Position numbers and translations under genes: made by a program | Part shown: positions 41,810 through 50,847 of the stretch, in pieces | Layout: each line of letters opens with the position of its first letter | How positions within the stretch are numbered: the stretch's first letter is position 1 | Notes under the pieces: model-generated | What the model was told of the DNA's origin: nothing | What the model saw: the letters and a program-made list of their open reading frames with translations, nothing else | The model's database searches: none | From: Acidipila rosea | Lineage (GTDB): Bacteria > Acidobacteriota > Terriglobia > Terriglobales > Acidobacteriaceae | Assembly (NCBI RefSeq): GCF_004339725.1 | Contig: NZ_SMGK01000001.1 | Span: forward strand, 868,001 to 932,000 | Length of the DNA stretch: 64,000 bases | Reading direction: 5' to 3'

Positions 41810-41897
41810 CGAAACATTATCTCCACACTGGACGCGAACCATTGGCCCTGAAGAACTTGTTTCGCTAATATAAGCACACTTTGCTTCAGGAGCGAGC

Positions 41898-43001
41898 ATG
41901 ACGGAGATCACCACCAATTCACAGGACCGCTTCAGCGACGCCATCGCATTGCTGGAGACTTCCGTTCGGGAGCGCGTCTTTCCCGGCGCCGCCTGCGGAG
42001 TCCTTCACCGTGGGGAGGTGGTGCTGCAGCGCGCCGTCGGCCGCTTCACCTATCAGGACGACTCGCGCCCCGTTCAGCCTGACACTGTCTTCGATCTCGC
42101 CAGCGTAACCAAGGTGCTCGCCACCACCGCCGCCGCCATGCTTCTCTACGACCGCGGCATCCTCAAGCTGCAGACGCGCCTCGGCGATATTCTCCCCGGC
42201 TTCGTCATCGGCAGTGGCGGCACCGGCAAAAAGGATGTGACCCTCGGCATGCTGCTCGCGCACTCTTCCGGCCTGCCCGGCTACGCGCCGCTCTACGAGC
42301 GTGCTCATGCGCCCAATGAGCTGCTCCGCGATGCGCTGCAGCTCCCGCTCACCGCGGTGCCCGGCGAGCGTGCCGAGTACTCTGACATCGGCTTCATCCT
42401 CCTTGGCAAAGCCATCGAGGTGCTTTCCGGCGACTTTCTCTCGCGCCTCTGCGCCCGCCAGCTCTTCGCGCCCCTCGGCCTCGACGCCACCGGCTACTGT
42501 CCCACTGAGGCGCTGCATCCGCTCATCCCGCCTACAGAAGACGATCGCGTCTTCCGTAAAAAAGTCATCCAGGGCGAGGTTCATGATGAAAACTGCTGGG
42601 CCCTCGGCGGCTGCGCGGGTCACGCCGGAGTTTTCTCCAACGTGCAGGATGTACTCACCTTCGCCCGCTGCATCCTCAGCAACGGTGCGCTGCCTGACGG
42701 CCGCCAGCTCTTCAAGCCCTCGACCATCGATCACTTCGCCACTCGCCAGCCCGCGCCCTCCGGCTCTTCGCGCGCGCTCGGCTGGGACACGCCATCCGAT
42801 CCTTCCTCTTCCGGCAGCCATTTCAGTCAGCGCTCCATCGGGCATCTCGGCTACACCGGCACGTCCCTCTGGATCGATCGCGACCGCGATCTTGCCGTCG
42901 TGCTGCTCACCAATCGCACCTGGCCCACGCGTGAAAACAAGGCTATCCAGCAGCTTCGCCCGCGCTTCCACGACGCTGTTCTCTCCGCGCTCCTCGCGTA
43001 G
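41898..43001 (+). CDS. Class C-like serine hydrolase linked to MurQ
   Basis: A 367-residue penicillin-binding-like serine hydrolase without a signal peptide. Catalytic S69-V-T-K72 and Y161-S-D163 are present, and HLGYTGTS is the third motif. The stretch DRVFRKKVIQGEVHDENCWALGGCAGHAGVFSN is like the beta-lactamase-fold domain fused to NagZ-type glucosaminidases in Bacteroidetes. With murQ 120 bases downstream, a role in muropeptide or MurNAc recycling is likely, for example amide or ester hydrolysis. AGGAGC precedes the ATG. Confidence 0.85.
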   Translation: MTEITTNSQDRFSDAIALLETSVRERVFPGAACGVLHRGEVVLQRAVGRFTYQDDSRPVQPDTVFDLASVTKVLATTAAAMLLYDRGILKLQTRLGDILPGFVIGSGGTGKKDVTLGMLLAHSSGLPGYAPLYERAHAPNELLRDALQLPLTAVPGERAEYSDIGFILLGKAIEVLSGDFLSRLCARQLFAPLGLDATGYCPTEALHPLIPPTEDDRVFRKKVIQGEVHDENCWALGGCAGHAGVFSNVQDVLTFARCILSNGALPDGRQLFKPSTIDHFATRQPAPSGSSRALGWDTPSDPSSSGSHFSQRSIGHLGYTGTSLWIDRDRDLAVVLLTNRTWPTRENKAIQQLRPRFHDAVLSALLA

Positions 43002-43075
43002 CATTTCATTTCTGGACAGTCTGGGTTGTCGTGAATGAACTCCTCTTAAGATTGGCCATGCGCCCCATTGACAGA

Positions 43076-43090
43076 AGCGATACAATCGCT
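43076..43090. promoter_or_regulatory. Inverted repeat before murQ
   Basis: AGCGAT-ACA-ATCGCT, 6-bp arms with a 3-base centre, lies 32 bases before the likely murQ start. Candidate operator; no matching regulator gene adjoins. Confidence 0.3.
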
Positions 43091-43121
43091 AGTGGTAGAC
43101 AGCGCGACGAGTAAAAAGACA

Positions 43122-44108
43122 ATGGCAACCATGACACCTCCGCAAGCCGATGCCCAGCGCTCAACAAATGGACACACGGGCCCCGTCCAGCAGCCACTCA
43201 CAAACCTTCATGACCTCCTCACGGAGAGCGGAAATGAAGCATCCTTAGGTTTCGACACGAAGTCCGCTCTCGAAATCGCACGCATCATCAACCATGAAGA
43301 CGCCAAGGTGGCGACCGCGGTCAAGAAGGCACTTCCTGAGATTGCTCAGGTCATCGATGCCGTGGCCCGCAGCCTGCGTGATGGCGGACGCCTCATCTAC
43401 ATCGGCGCCGGCTCCAGCGGCCGCATCGCAGCTCTTGACTCCTGCGAGTGCCCACCCTATTTCTCCAACTCCCCGCAGCAGATTCAGTACATTATGGCTG
43501 GCGGCCCCAAGGCTCTCGCCTCGCCTGTCGAGGTCAACGAAGACTCTGAGGAGCTGGGCCAGCGCGACATCGCGCGCCGTCGCCCCACCCGCAAGGATGT
43601 GGTCATAGGCCTCTCCGCCAGCGGCCGCACCCCTTATGTCGTCTCCGCCGTGGCCTATGCTCGCGCGCGCGGCGCCAAGACCGCCTGCATCACCTGCAAT
43701 CCGAACACGGCGCTCTCCGCCGCCTCTGATATCGCCATCGTGGCCGAGGTCGGTCCCGAGGTCATCTCCGGCTCCACCCGCATGAAGGCTGCAACCGCAC
43801 AGAAGACCATCACCAACATGATCACCACCGGCGCCATGACGCGCCTCGGTTACGTGTACGGAAACCTGATGGTCAACGTCCACATGCAGAACTCCAAGCT
43901 CATCGAGCGCGGCATCGGCATCCTCATGCGTGCCTGCGACGTCGATCGTGAGACCGCTGTCCGCACCATCAAGTCTGCTGGCCGCAGCGTTCCTGTCGCA
44001 CTGGTCATGCTCAAGGCAAACGTCGACAAGCCTGAGGCTGTACGCCGCCTCGCCAAGTCTGACGGCAATGTCCGCCGCGCCATTGAAGACACCACTCTGG
44101 AACTATAG
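43122..44108 (+). CDS. murQ: N-acetylmuramic acid 6-phosphate etherase
   Basis: Cleaves the lactyl ether of MurNAc-6-P to give GlcNAc-6-P and D-lactate in cell-wall recycling. The SIS-domain product is about 328 residues from ATG 43122 (an in-frame TTG at 43068 is possible). Motifs YIGAGSSGRIAALDSCECPPYF, GLSASGRTPYV and EVISGSTRMKAATAQK are diagnostic; the last holds the catalytic/binding Glu and the SGSTR loop. It follows the serine hydrolase gene in the same direction. Confidence 0.95.
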   Translation: MATMTPPQADAQRSTNGHTGPVQQPLTNLHDLLTESGNEASLGFDTKSALEIARIINHEDAKVATAVKKALPEIAQVIDAVARSLRDGGRLIYIGAGSSGRIAALDSCECPPYFSNSPQQIQYIMAGGPKALASPVEVNEDSEELGQRDIARRRPTRKDVVIGLSASGRTPYVVSAVAYARARGAKTACITCNPNTALSAASDIAIVAEVGPEVISGSTRMKAATAQKTITNMITTGAMTRLGYVYGNLMVNVHMQNSKLIERGIGILMRACDVDRETAVRTIKSAGRSVPVALVMLKANVDKPEAVRRLAKSDGNVRRAIEDTTLEL

Positions 44109-44122
44109 ACAGACCTGGAAAG

Positions 44123-44158
44123 CTCGCTCCTGACCCCTGCGCAGGGGTCAGGAGCGAG
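44123..44158. terminator. 36-bp perfect palindrome between convergent genes
   Basis: Two 18-base arms (CTCGCTCCTGACCCCTGC and its exact complement) meet without a spacer, between the ends of murQ and the S55 peptidase gene. It folds to a stem of about 16 bp with a 4-base loop from either strand. No T-run follows, but the position indicates a bidirectional terminator or 3'-end stabiliser. Confidence 0.65.
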
Positions 44159-44163
44159 TAGCC

Positions 44164-45918
44164 CTACTCCACCATCAGGTTCAGCACCTGTTCCCCTGAC
44201 AGCATCGCATCCACGCCCACTGAGGCCAGCGGCACTGCCGACTCGCCGCTCAGGGTCAGCTTATGGTTCTGCTTCAGCGGCTCCAGTGCATTTGCCATGG
44301 AGATCGGCAACGTAGGCAGCGTGCGTCCCTCCACCGTAGCCTGCGCGGATGGCGCCAGCAGCGTCACATACAGCCGGTCGTTCGGATGCTGGCTGTTCAG
44401 CTGCGCAATCGTCTGCGAAACATCCAGCTGCTGTCCTCCTGCCTGCGGTGGCTGCAGCAGCCGGTCCAGCGCCGCTCCATTGCTGATCAGCAGCCGCACC
44501 GGCCCATCCGGCAGCGTTGCCGGCAGCTTCACCGGGATGCGCACATTGCGCACCTCCCCGTGATAGGGCCGCAGCGTCGCTTCAATCGTCACCGTATCGC
44601 CCGCATGCATTGTCGTCGTCGTGCTCACCGCGCTTTCAAGCTCCGCCGTCAGCCGCTTCGGCACCGCTTCGATGGTCACATCCACGCTCCGGATCGGCGT
44701 CCGCCGCGCGGCATTGTCATACAGTCGTGAGAAGTCGCTCCCCACCATCAGCGCGGCAATCATATTCGCCGGCCCCAGCTCCGTCGGAGCCACCATCTCG
44801 TCCAGCGCCACCGGCTGGTAGCCTTCCATGCTGATCGTGCTCCGCACCCGGTAGCTGGTCTCCGCCGTGTAGTTGTTGCTCTCCATCAGTCCTTGAAAGA
44901 CGGAAACCATCACCGCCGACGGTGTAATCTGCGGCTGGTCCACCACCTCCAGGTGCAGCTCCCGCGGCGTGCCTGCGCCCGTGATGTGCAGCGTCACCGG
45001 AATCATCCGCGCCGCCACTCCAAAGCGTCCCGCAATCGCCGTCTGGCGATCTTCGGTAAACGAGCCAACCGTGTCCGTCGTGTTCACGATTTTGAAGGCG
45101 TTATAAGGGGAGGGAAGCGTCGCCAGCACCTCTGCCTTGGTCATAGGCAGCGAAACCGGCCCAAACTGCGTGATCGGGTGTCCGCAGGCGAGCAGCTTCT
45201 TCGCGTCCACATAGGTCGCCGTGCACGTTGCTGAAATCTCCAGGTCGCCCCGCACCAGCAGAGCGCTCACCGCCGAGCCGGGAATGATCGGCTCCGGCTG
45301 GTGTTGGCTTCCGCCGCCTCCGCCCAACCCTGCCACCGCCGTCAGCCCCAGCCCGGGCGTGTGCTTGTTCCACAGCTCCACCGCCGCCGCGCTGAATCCG
45401 TCAAAGACCAGCGGCGTCTCAATCGGCCGGATCGGCCCCGTCTCCGCTCCCGTGCTCGTCGCCGCCATCTCCATCGGCACGGTCTTCTGCATGTCCCGCA
45501 CCTGCAGCATCTGCTCGATTGGCGTAATCCCCGCGATCGGCTCCTTGCTGAACTCGCCGATGCGGTACGCCAGCGCGCCCGCCAGCTTCCCGTCGATATA
45601 CACCGGGCTGCCGCTCATCCCCGCCACCACGCCCGTATACTCCGGCTTCGCACCATGCAGCCTCGCCAGGATCATGTCCTGCCCCGGCCCCAGCGCATTG
45701 TGCAGCAGCCCCAGGATCTCTACATCCATCGGCTCCGGCTGTGTGCCTTCAAAAACCGTGTAAGCCACTCCATGCATCCCGCGATGGATCGCCGACACGG
45801 GAAACACTCCGGCCGTCGAAGGCGGCGGCGTAGCCGCCATTTGCGTCTGCGCCGGCATTGTGGCAGGAATCGTTACAGCAAGGGAAAAACAGGCGGCGAT
45901 TTTTGATATGGCTTTCAT
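44164..45918 (-). CDS. SpoIVB-like (S55) serine peptidase domain protein
   Basis: A 584-residue exported protein. Signal peptide at about 1-23 (ending MPAQT). The S55 peptidase domain (about 35-290) has AIHRGMHGVAYTVFEG at its start and GVVAGMSGSPVYIDGKLAGAL with the likely catalytic Ser in GMSGSPVY; the catalytic His should be in HRGMHG or GHPITQFG. The rest is a beta-rich C-terminal region. Spore-formers use SpoIVB in sporulation, which does not apply here. The role is unknown. Confidence 0.82.
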   Translation of the reverse strand: MKAISKIAACFSLAVTIPATMPAQTQMAATPPPSTAGVFPVSAIHRGMHGVAYTVFEGTQPEPMDVEILGLLHNALGPGQDMILARLHGAKPEYTGVVAGMSGSPVYIDGKLAGALAYRIGEFSKEPIAGITPIEQMLQVRDMQKTVPMEMAATSTGAETGPIRPIETPLVFDGFSAAAVELWNKHTPGLGLTAVAGLGGGGGSQHQPEPIIPGSAVSALLVRGDLEISATCTATYVDAKKLLACGHPITQFGPVSLPMTKAEVLATLPSPYNAFKIVNTTDTVGSFTEDRQTAIAGRFGVAARMIPVTLHITGAGTPRELHLEVVDQPQITPSAVMVSVFQGLMESNNYTAETSYRVRSTISMEGYQPVALDEMVAPTELGPANMIAALMVGSDFSRLYDNAARRTPIRSVDVTIEAVPKRLTAELESAVSTTTTMHAGDTVTIEATLRPYHGEVRNVRIPVKLPATLPDGPVRLLISNGAALDRLLQPPQAGGQQLDVSQTIAQLNSQHPNDRLYVTLLAPSAQATVEGRTLPTLPISMANALEPLKQNHKLTLSGESAVPLASVGVDAMLSGEQVLNLMVE

Positions 45919-45927
45919 ACGGACATC

Positions 45928-45949
45928 TACGTCTATAAGAGTAGACGTA
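45928..45949. promoter_or_regulatory. 8-bp-arm inverted repeat in the S55/VWFA divergent promoter
   Basis: TACGTCTA-TAAGAG-TAGACGTA lies ten bases before the S55 peptidase start and 36 before the VWFA gene. A single dimer site here could control both divergent genes. Confidence 0.5.
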
Positions 45950-45984
45950 CCCGGGCTTGCGGCAAAGCATCCCGGCGTCCGAAA

Positions 45985-47373
45985 ATGATCTCATTTATGA
46001 AATCAGCTTCAGGCGATCACGTTTCTACCCTCCCGGCCATCCTTCGCAGGACCACCGCCGTGTTCGCCTGCGCTGCCGTTCTCAGCTTCCAGCCCATCTC
46101 GGCCGCCGCTCAGCAGACCGCGCCCTATCCCCAAACCCAGCCCCAAACCAAGCCCGACCCGCAGACCGCGCCGCCTTACCCGCAAACCGCCCCTTATCCT
46201 CAGACGGCGCCCTATCCGCAGGCCCCGCCACCCGACCAGAAACCTGACCAGAAGCCGGCTCAAAAGCCCGATCAGCAGCAGCAGACCGCGCCGCCGCCCA
46301 ACCCTCAGGACCAGAGCGGCCCCGCCGACGGAGGCCCCACCGGAGACAATGGCGCCATCGCCATCCCCCGCAAGGCCCAAAAGCAGCAGAACGTTCCGCC
46401 GCCCCCGCCGCCGCCCTCCGAGCCCCAGGTCAAGAACCCTCCCGGCCTCCAGAACTACTCCCTGCGTGTTGACGTGCCCGTCGTCAACGTCGACGTAGGC
46501 GTCATTCTTGAGAAGACGCACCAGTTCGTCCCCAACCTGCAGCAGGAAAACTTCCGCGTCTACGAAGACGGCATCCCTCAGCAGATCACCAGCTTCCACC
46601 GCATCCAGGCGCCCATCACCGCGCTCCTTCTGGTGGAGTTCGCGGCCAACAGCTGGTGGTTCATCAATGACATGCAGATGGCCGCCTACAGCTTCGCCCA
46701 GCAGCTCAAGCCCGACGACTACGTGGCTGTCATGACCTATGACATGCACACGCAGATCCTCACCGACTTCACCCAGGACAAGCGCCTCGTCTACGACTCT
46801 CTCAACTCGCTCCAGATCCCCTCCTGGCAGGAGACCAATCTCTTCGACGCGCTCTACCAGTCCCTTGACCGGCTCACCCGCATCGATGGCCGCAAGTATC
46901 TGGTGCTCATCTCCTCCGGCCGCGATACTTTTTCCAAGATCACCCTCGACAAGGTGCTGCAGAAGATCAAGGCCACTCCCAACGTGACCATCTTCTCCAT
47001 CGGCACCGGCCAGACCGCGCGCATCCTCGCCGACGGAGCCGGGCGCATGGGCCCCATCCACGAGATCGACTTCCTCCAGGCTGATAACCAGATGTCCACC
47101 TTCGCCCGCATGACCGGCGGCATGGCCTTCTTCCCCCGCTTTGAGGGCGAGATGCCGGACATCTTCCACCAGATCAACGAGTCCATCCGCAACCAGTACG
47201 TGCTCAGCTACCGCCCCACCAACTCACGCCAGGACGGCACCTACCGCAAGATCCGCGTAGAACTGGTAGACCAGGAGGGCCACCCCCTCCGCATGCAGGA
47301 CGAAAAACACAAACCACTCAAGTACGACGTAATTGCCCGCGACGGCTACAAAGCCAAACAGGAAGTAGAGTAG
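45985..47373 (+). CDS. VWFA-related protein, acidobacterial type
   Basis: A 462-residue protein with a signal-like hydrophobic segment (about 22-40) and a Pro/Gln-rich tail with repeated PYPQTA and DQKP units (about 45-110), probably a cell-wall-spanning linker. The VWFA-related acidobacterial domain (about 155-455) holds VPVVNVDVGV, NFRVYEDGIPQQI and a von Willebrand A-like core with ALLLVEFAANSWWF and YLVLISSGRDTFS. The first MIDAS DxSxS is not conserved. Such proteins are abundant and specific to this phylum; the function is not known. Confidence 0.85.
   Translation: MISFMKSASGDHVSTLPAILRRTTAVFACAAVLSFQPISAAAQQTAPYPQTQPQTKPDPQTAPPYPQTAPYPQTAPYPQAPPPDQKPDQKPAQKPDQQQQTAPPPNPQDQSGPADGGPTGDNGAIAIPRKAQKQQNVPPPPPPPSEPQVKNPPGLQNYSLRVDVPVVNVDVGVILEKTHQFVPNLQQENFRVYEDGIPQQITSFHRIQAPITALLLVEFAANSWWFINDMQMAAYSFAQQLKPDDYVAVMTYDMHTQILTDFTQDKRLVYDSLNSLQIPSWQETNLFDALYQSLDRLTRIDGRKYLVLISSGRDTFSKITLDKVLQKIKATPNVTIFSIGTGQTARILADGAGRMGPIHEIDFLQADNQMSTFARMTGGMAFFPRFEGEMPDIFHQINESIRNQYVLSYRPTNSRQDGTYRKIRVELVDQEGHPLRMQDEKHKPLKYDVIARDGYKAKQEVE
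46110..46300 (+). repeat. Pro/Gln-rich coding repeats in the VWFA protein
   Basis: Imperfect repeats encoding PYPQTA/PQTAP (three to four units) and then DQKP/AQKP units. The region is low-complexity and may vary in length between strains. Confidence 0.6.
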
Positions 47374-47875
47374 CTATAGCTTGTTGAGATAGGAAAAAGG
47401 GTAGTCCCCACCTACCACGAAATATCTTTAGCCATTGGTCGAAGAAAGCATCGCCACCTGAATAAGCAGTGCCAACTATCACCCAACCTCCGAATAGTAA
47501 TCTACGCTCAATATGTGCCTCGGCGATAACGGACTCTTCGAGATGTGCGTGAGAGGGAAGCGAGTATCGGAAATGCCATTCGTCCAGTGAAGTCGCCCTC
47601 GTTCGCGCCTCGTTCCCCACAAACGGCTATTGAGGAATGCCGATTTCGTTTGGTTCCTGTTCGCGCATTTTCTGTCTTGACTCGATTAGCTCGTCGCTTA
47701 GGCGCGCGTCGTAGATCGAACGAGGCTCAATGGAACGGGCGATGAGTGCCAGTTGTGCCCACCAGGCCAATGCACGTTTCCAGCGCCCTAACGCTCTTGA
47801 AACGCGCATTGGCGATAATGCACTCACCGAGCAAGCCGAGCGAAGAATTACCGATCTGCCAAATACGAAGATGAG
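47318..47875 (-). pseudogene. Possible decayed gene with an in-frame amber
   Basis: One minus-strand frame is open from 47875 to 47318 except for a TAG at 47627-47629. Both sides look protein-like (for example ALIARSIEPRSIYDARLSDEL before and SLDEWHFRYSLPSHAHLEES after the stop). It overlaps the 3' end of the VWFA gene, so at least the end has decayed. I recognise no family. It could equally be chance coding in a less GC-rich segment. Confidence 0.25.
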
Positions 47876-48049
47876 TTAAGAGTGACGAGATGCGCGTTTA
47901 GACCTCACCAGCCACACATCCTCGAGCATTTGCCTCTAAACGATCAACAATTTGGCTTACTACATAGAATCTAAAGCCACTCCCACCCAGCTCAGGGTCA
48001 GCCGGAAGGGTCCGAACACGGCGGAAGCCATTCACTCCCTTTTACCGCA
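47374..48049. other. 676-base region without a sure gene
   Basis: Between the VWFA gene and the end of the ATPase operon. Less GC-rich than the left half of the window. It contains only the possible gene relic at 47318-47875 and no clear terminator or RNA gene. It probably marks the boundary of the accessory region that follows. Confidence 0.5.
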
Positions 48050-49486
48050 TCAGTTTTTGCGAGGAACGGCGACGCCGCCCTTGCGCAAGACACCTGCATC
48101 AACTCGGAAGATGTCGGGCACGTTGATCTTCCCATTTGCCCGCTCTTCCATAACGGCGACACTCGTCATGGTTTTGAGTAACGCTTCTGGCGTTCCATTC
48201 AGGTCCATCCCGATCGGAGCTAAAAATCTATCTTGCTGCGATTTATCGAGAATCTGCTTCACTACTTCGTCTTGCTTCCAGAGTTGGATGAGGTGCGACT
48301 GTTCCATGGGGACAAACTCTCCGCGAAGAGGCCGCAGAGCAAGCGGTATCCAAGGAAAATCCTCGCTCAGTTCAGTCATGCGTACCTTGGAGGCGCGGCG
48401 AACACCTTCGCTCAAGCCGAGGCGATCCACGGCTTGTGTTTGTGGAGCGGGATTATGTTCAGCAGCCGTTTTCCAAGCTGTGAGAAACGTCCGTGGCGAG
48501 CAGTTGTTCTTGGCATCACTCAAATGCAAAGGAACCCAGGAATAGACGCGACCACGTTTAGCGTTCGTTCCCATAAACTCACCCGCAATGCCTGAGATGA
48601 GCGCTTGCTGTTGCCCTGGATCGACGGTAGTCTTGCCGGCAATCGGCAGAGCGGAGGACGCACCTAACTGAGTTGCAAGATCTTTGAGGGTCTGTTCAGC
48701 AGCCTCTCGACGTGAAATTTCGAAAAGCAATAAGCCGTATAGCTCATGTGCCTCCCATCCAAGATTGACGTGATCGTTCCGCAACTTTGAACTATCCGGG
48801 AAATGGAACAACTCGCTATCGGAAAACTGATCCACTCGCATAAAGACTTTCGCACGAACGGAGCGGAAAGATTGCAGACCCAAGATCGTGATCAACAAGC
48901 CCCTAGTGAGGGCTCTAATTGTGGGCCAATCCTGTGAAAGTCGATCGAGTGCGTCGAAAAGGATAAGGACATAGGAATCACCGTTGGCCTCATCGGCGTC
49001 TGTCAATTCTTTAGCATAAGCGAGGGGGTTGAGTTTAAGGCGTTGAATATCCTCGGCTAGATGCGCCTCTCCAGTGCTCGTTTGCACTGACTTGATCGCG
49101 CGAAGCAGAACCGCTCGCCAAATGACTTCAGGGTTTTCACCGCTTTCGAAGGCCTGCTGGATCTCATGAATAGATGGCGTCGATGGACTGAGCTTCGCAG
49201 ATCCATTGAAGCCGAGAACGACTTTCGTTCGAGATAACGTTGGGAAGGAGTAAGCATCTGCAACATGTTTCAGCACGTTTGGGTTGAAGAGTGCGTGAGT
49301 CCAAAAACTCTTTCCCATCCCGCGATTGCCAACCACGAGTTGCCGCTTTGTGTCGAGCACGCCGCGATGCCCATTTGGGAAATAGACACGATCAATGTCG
49401 ATCGTTTCATTGGGTGCGACTTGGGGTGCGATCTCAAGATCCCCGAGCGCCTGCCGAATAGAGCGCTGATCGATTGGTAGAGTCAT
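48050..49486 (-). CDS. P-loop ATPase, third gene of the KGGVGR operon
   Basis: A 478-residue NTPase. Walker A is GNRGMGKS (residues 53-60) in QLVVGNRGMGKSFW; the Walker B-like strand is YVLILFDALDRL near 178-189, as in STAND/KAP-like and AAA-type P-loop proteins. The C-terminal half is helical with a winged-helix-like portion (about 300-470). Its ATG overlaps the stop of the KGGVGR gene by four bases, so it is strictly coupled. No known effector domain was recognised. The coding style is less GC-rich than in flanking housekeeping genes, suggesting horizontal transfer. Confidence 0.7.
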   Translation of the reverse strand: MTLPIDQRSIRQALGDLEIAPQVAPNETIDIDRVYFPNGHRGVLDTKRQLVVGNRGMGKSFWTHALFNPNVLKHVADAYSFPTLSRTKVVLGFNGSAKLSPSTPSIHEIQQAFESGENPEVIWRAVLLRAIKSVQTSTGEAHLAEDIQRLKLNPLAYAKELTDADEANGDSYVLILFDALDRLSQDWPTIRALTRGLLITILGLQSFRSVRAKVFMRVDQFSDSELFHFPDSSKLRNDHVNLGWEAHELYGLLLFEISRREAAEQTLKDLATQLGASSALPIAGKTTVDPGQQQALISGIAGEFMGTNAKRGRVYSWVPLHLSDAKNNCSPRTFLTAWKTAAEHNPAPQTQAVDRLGLSEGVRRASKVRMTELSEDFPWIPLALRPLRGEFVPMEQSHLIQLWKQDEVVKQILDKSQQDRFLAPIGMDLNGTPEALLKTMTSVAVMEERANGKINVPDIFRVDAGVLRKGGVAVPRKN

Positions 49487-50847
49487 AATGACGGGCTTTC
49501 AGCCTCGCGAGAAGCGGGCGTCTCGATCGCCAATATGCGATCTATCCCCTGGAGGAAGGGCCGGTAGGCTGCCTCATAGAAGTCCTTTGTCAGTTGATCA
49601 GGCTCGAGGACTGGATCAAAGTCGACAAAATCCTGGGAAAACGGGATGATAAGCGGCCAGTGAGGAGAATTTTCATCATCGATGTCGAAGTTTATGGCAT
49701 CCAAGTTGACTTGTTCCGGTCTATCTTCATCGTAAAGATTCTCTGCAAAAAGATCATATAGAGCTTCACGATGCCGAGTTCCAACGCGTCTGTCCCCCCC
49801 GGCTTTGGCATAGACCGCCTTGAAAAGAAGGCGCCACTCCGCTCGCTTTCCAGCGTACGTATCGCGCTGGGCAAGGAGTCTCAGACCCGCGAACAGAGCG
49901 CTATAGCCGTGAATGGTCTGAGTTTGCGCAGTTCCAAATAAAAGAACCGTTGCGCCAAGGCCGAGAATCGCAGGAGCGGTGATCTCGGACAGTCCAGCCC
50001 GCGTATCAATGAGGATCACGTCATATGACTCTTTGTGAGATAGTCGAGAAATCATAGAGTTGATCTGATCGGTGACGGACGTAGAGGAGCCATCCTGTGC
50101 CACGTCCTCAAGAATCGCCCGAGAGATTTTCGCGAGCGTGTTGTAGGGGTATAACAGTGCTTGTTTTCCAAAGGCAGGAAGCACATTGACACGTCCGCCA
50201 CTTGCGCTGGTCAACGGACTAGTACCTACGAATGTTTGAAGAGACTCCTCCGAAATTCCGACTATACCGTTTTCGACCAGATAATCCACGGAACCAAAGT
50301 CCGGCAGCCGGTCCTCAGGAAGCAGCATGTCGCCTATACCTGGAGCCTCAAGGTCGAGATCGACGATAAGCACATTTTTACCCCGGCGGGCAAGGTCGGC
50401 GGCCGTAACAGCGAGGGCTGTAGATCTTCCTACGCCACCTTTGAGGCTGCCAAAGACAATACGCGGTGGTCTGCCTGTTTCTTCACGCGGCGAATCGAGC
50501 CATGCTGATCCAACGATCCGGCGGTCCAGAAGCCGAAACTCTAAGGATTCGATAGTGATTGGAAGAACAGCAGGATCATCCAATAAAGTTCTTGTGCCAG
50601 CTTCATCGCCGAAGCTCACCACTCCATCTCTTCGGGCATAGGGACCTAAGGCATCGCTGAGGTCCTTCTCAAGCTTGTCGCGCTTGTCCACTGTTGGAGC
50701 AACTGTATCGCTTAAGAAACGTAGCCGTCCGCTGGTGTCCCGCACGATCAGACCACGCTTCAGGTCTTCACCGCCCAAGTGGGCCGCAATCGCGGACGCG
50801 AAGATTTGCAGCGACGCATCGAATGTAATCCTGATCGCTGCGCTCAT
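49483..50847 (-). CDS. ParA/MinD-like ATPase with KGGVGR Walker A
   Basis: A 454-residue protein. An N-terminal domain (about 1-115) of unknown type is followed by a SIMIBI-class ATPase. The deviant Walker A reads SLKGGVGRST (K136-GGVG-R141-ST), with Arg where ParA proteins have the second Lys. DLDLEAPG (163-170) and DVILIDTRAGLSE follow as the A' and Walker B motifs. I know this KGGVGR variant as a feature of proposed NTP-dependent conflict systems rather than plasmid partition. GGAGG for this gene lies inside the end of the upstream gene, and both ends overlap neighbours by four bases. Confidence 0.8.
   Translation of the reverse strand: MSAAIRITFDASLQIFASAIAAHLGGEDLKRGLIVRDTSGRLRFLSDTVAPTVDKRDKLEKDLSDALGPYARRDGVVSFGDEAGTRTLLDDPAVLPITIESLEFRLLDRRIVGSAWLDSPREETGRPPRIVFGSLKGGVGRSTALAVTAADLARRGKNVLIVDLDLEAPGIGDMLLPEDRLPDFGSVDYLVENGIVGISEESLQTFVGTSPLTSASGGRVNVLPAFGKQALLYPYNTLAKISRAILEDVAQDGSSTSVTDQINSMISRLSHKESYDVILIDTRAGLSEITAPAILGLGATVLLFGTAQTQTIHGYSALFAGLRLLAQRDTYAGKRAEWRLLFKAVYAKAGGDRRVGTRHREALYDLFAENLYDEDRPEQVNLDAINFDIDDENSPHWPLIIPFSQDFVDFDPVLEPDQLTKDFYEAAYRPFLQGIDRILAIETPASREAESPSL

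Noticed and set aside
43068-43086. TTGACA and TACAAT hexamers before murQ
   Set aside because: They are separated by only 7 bases, so they cannot form one sigma-70 promoter.
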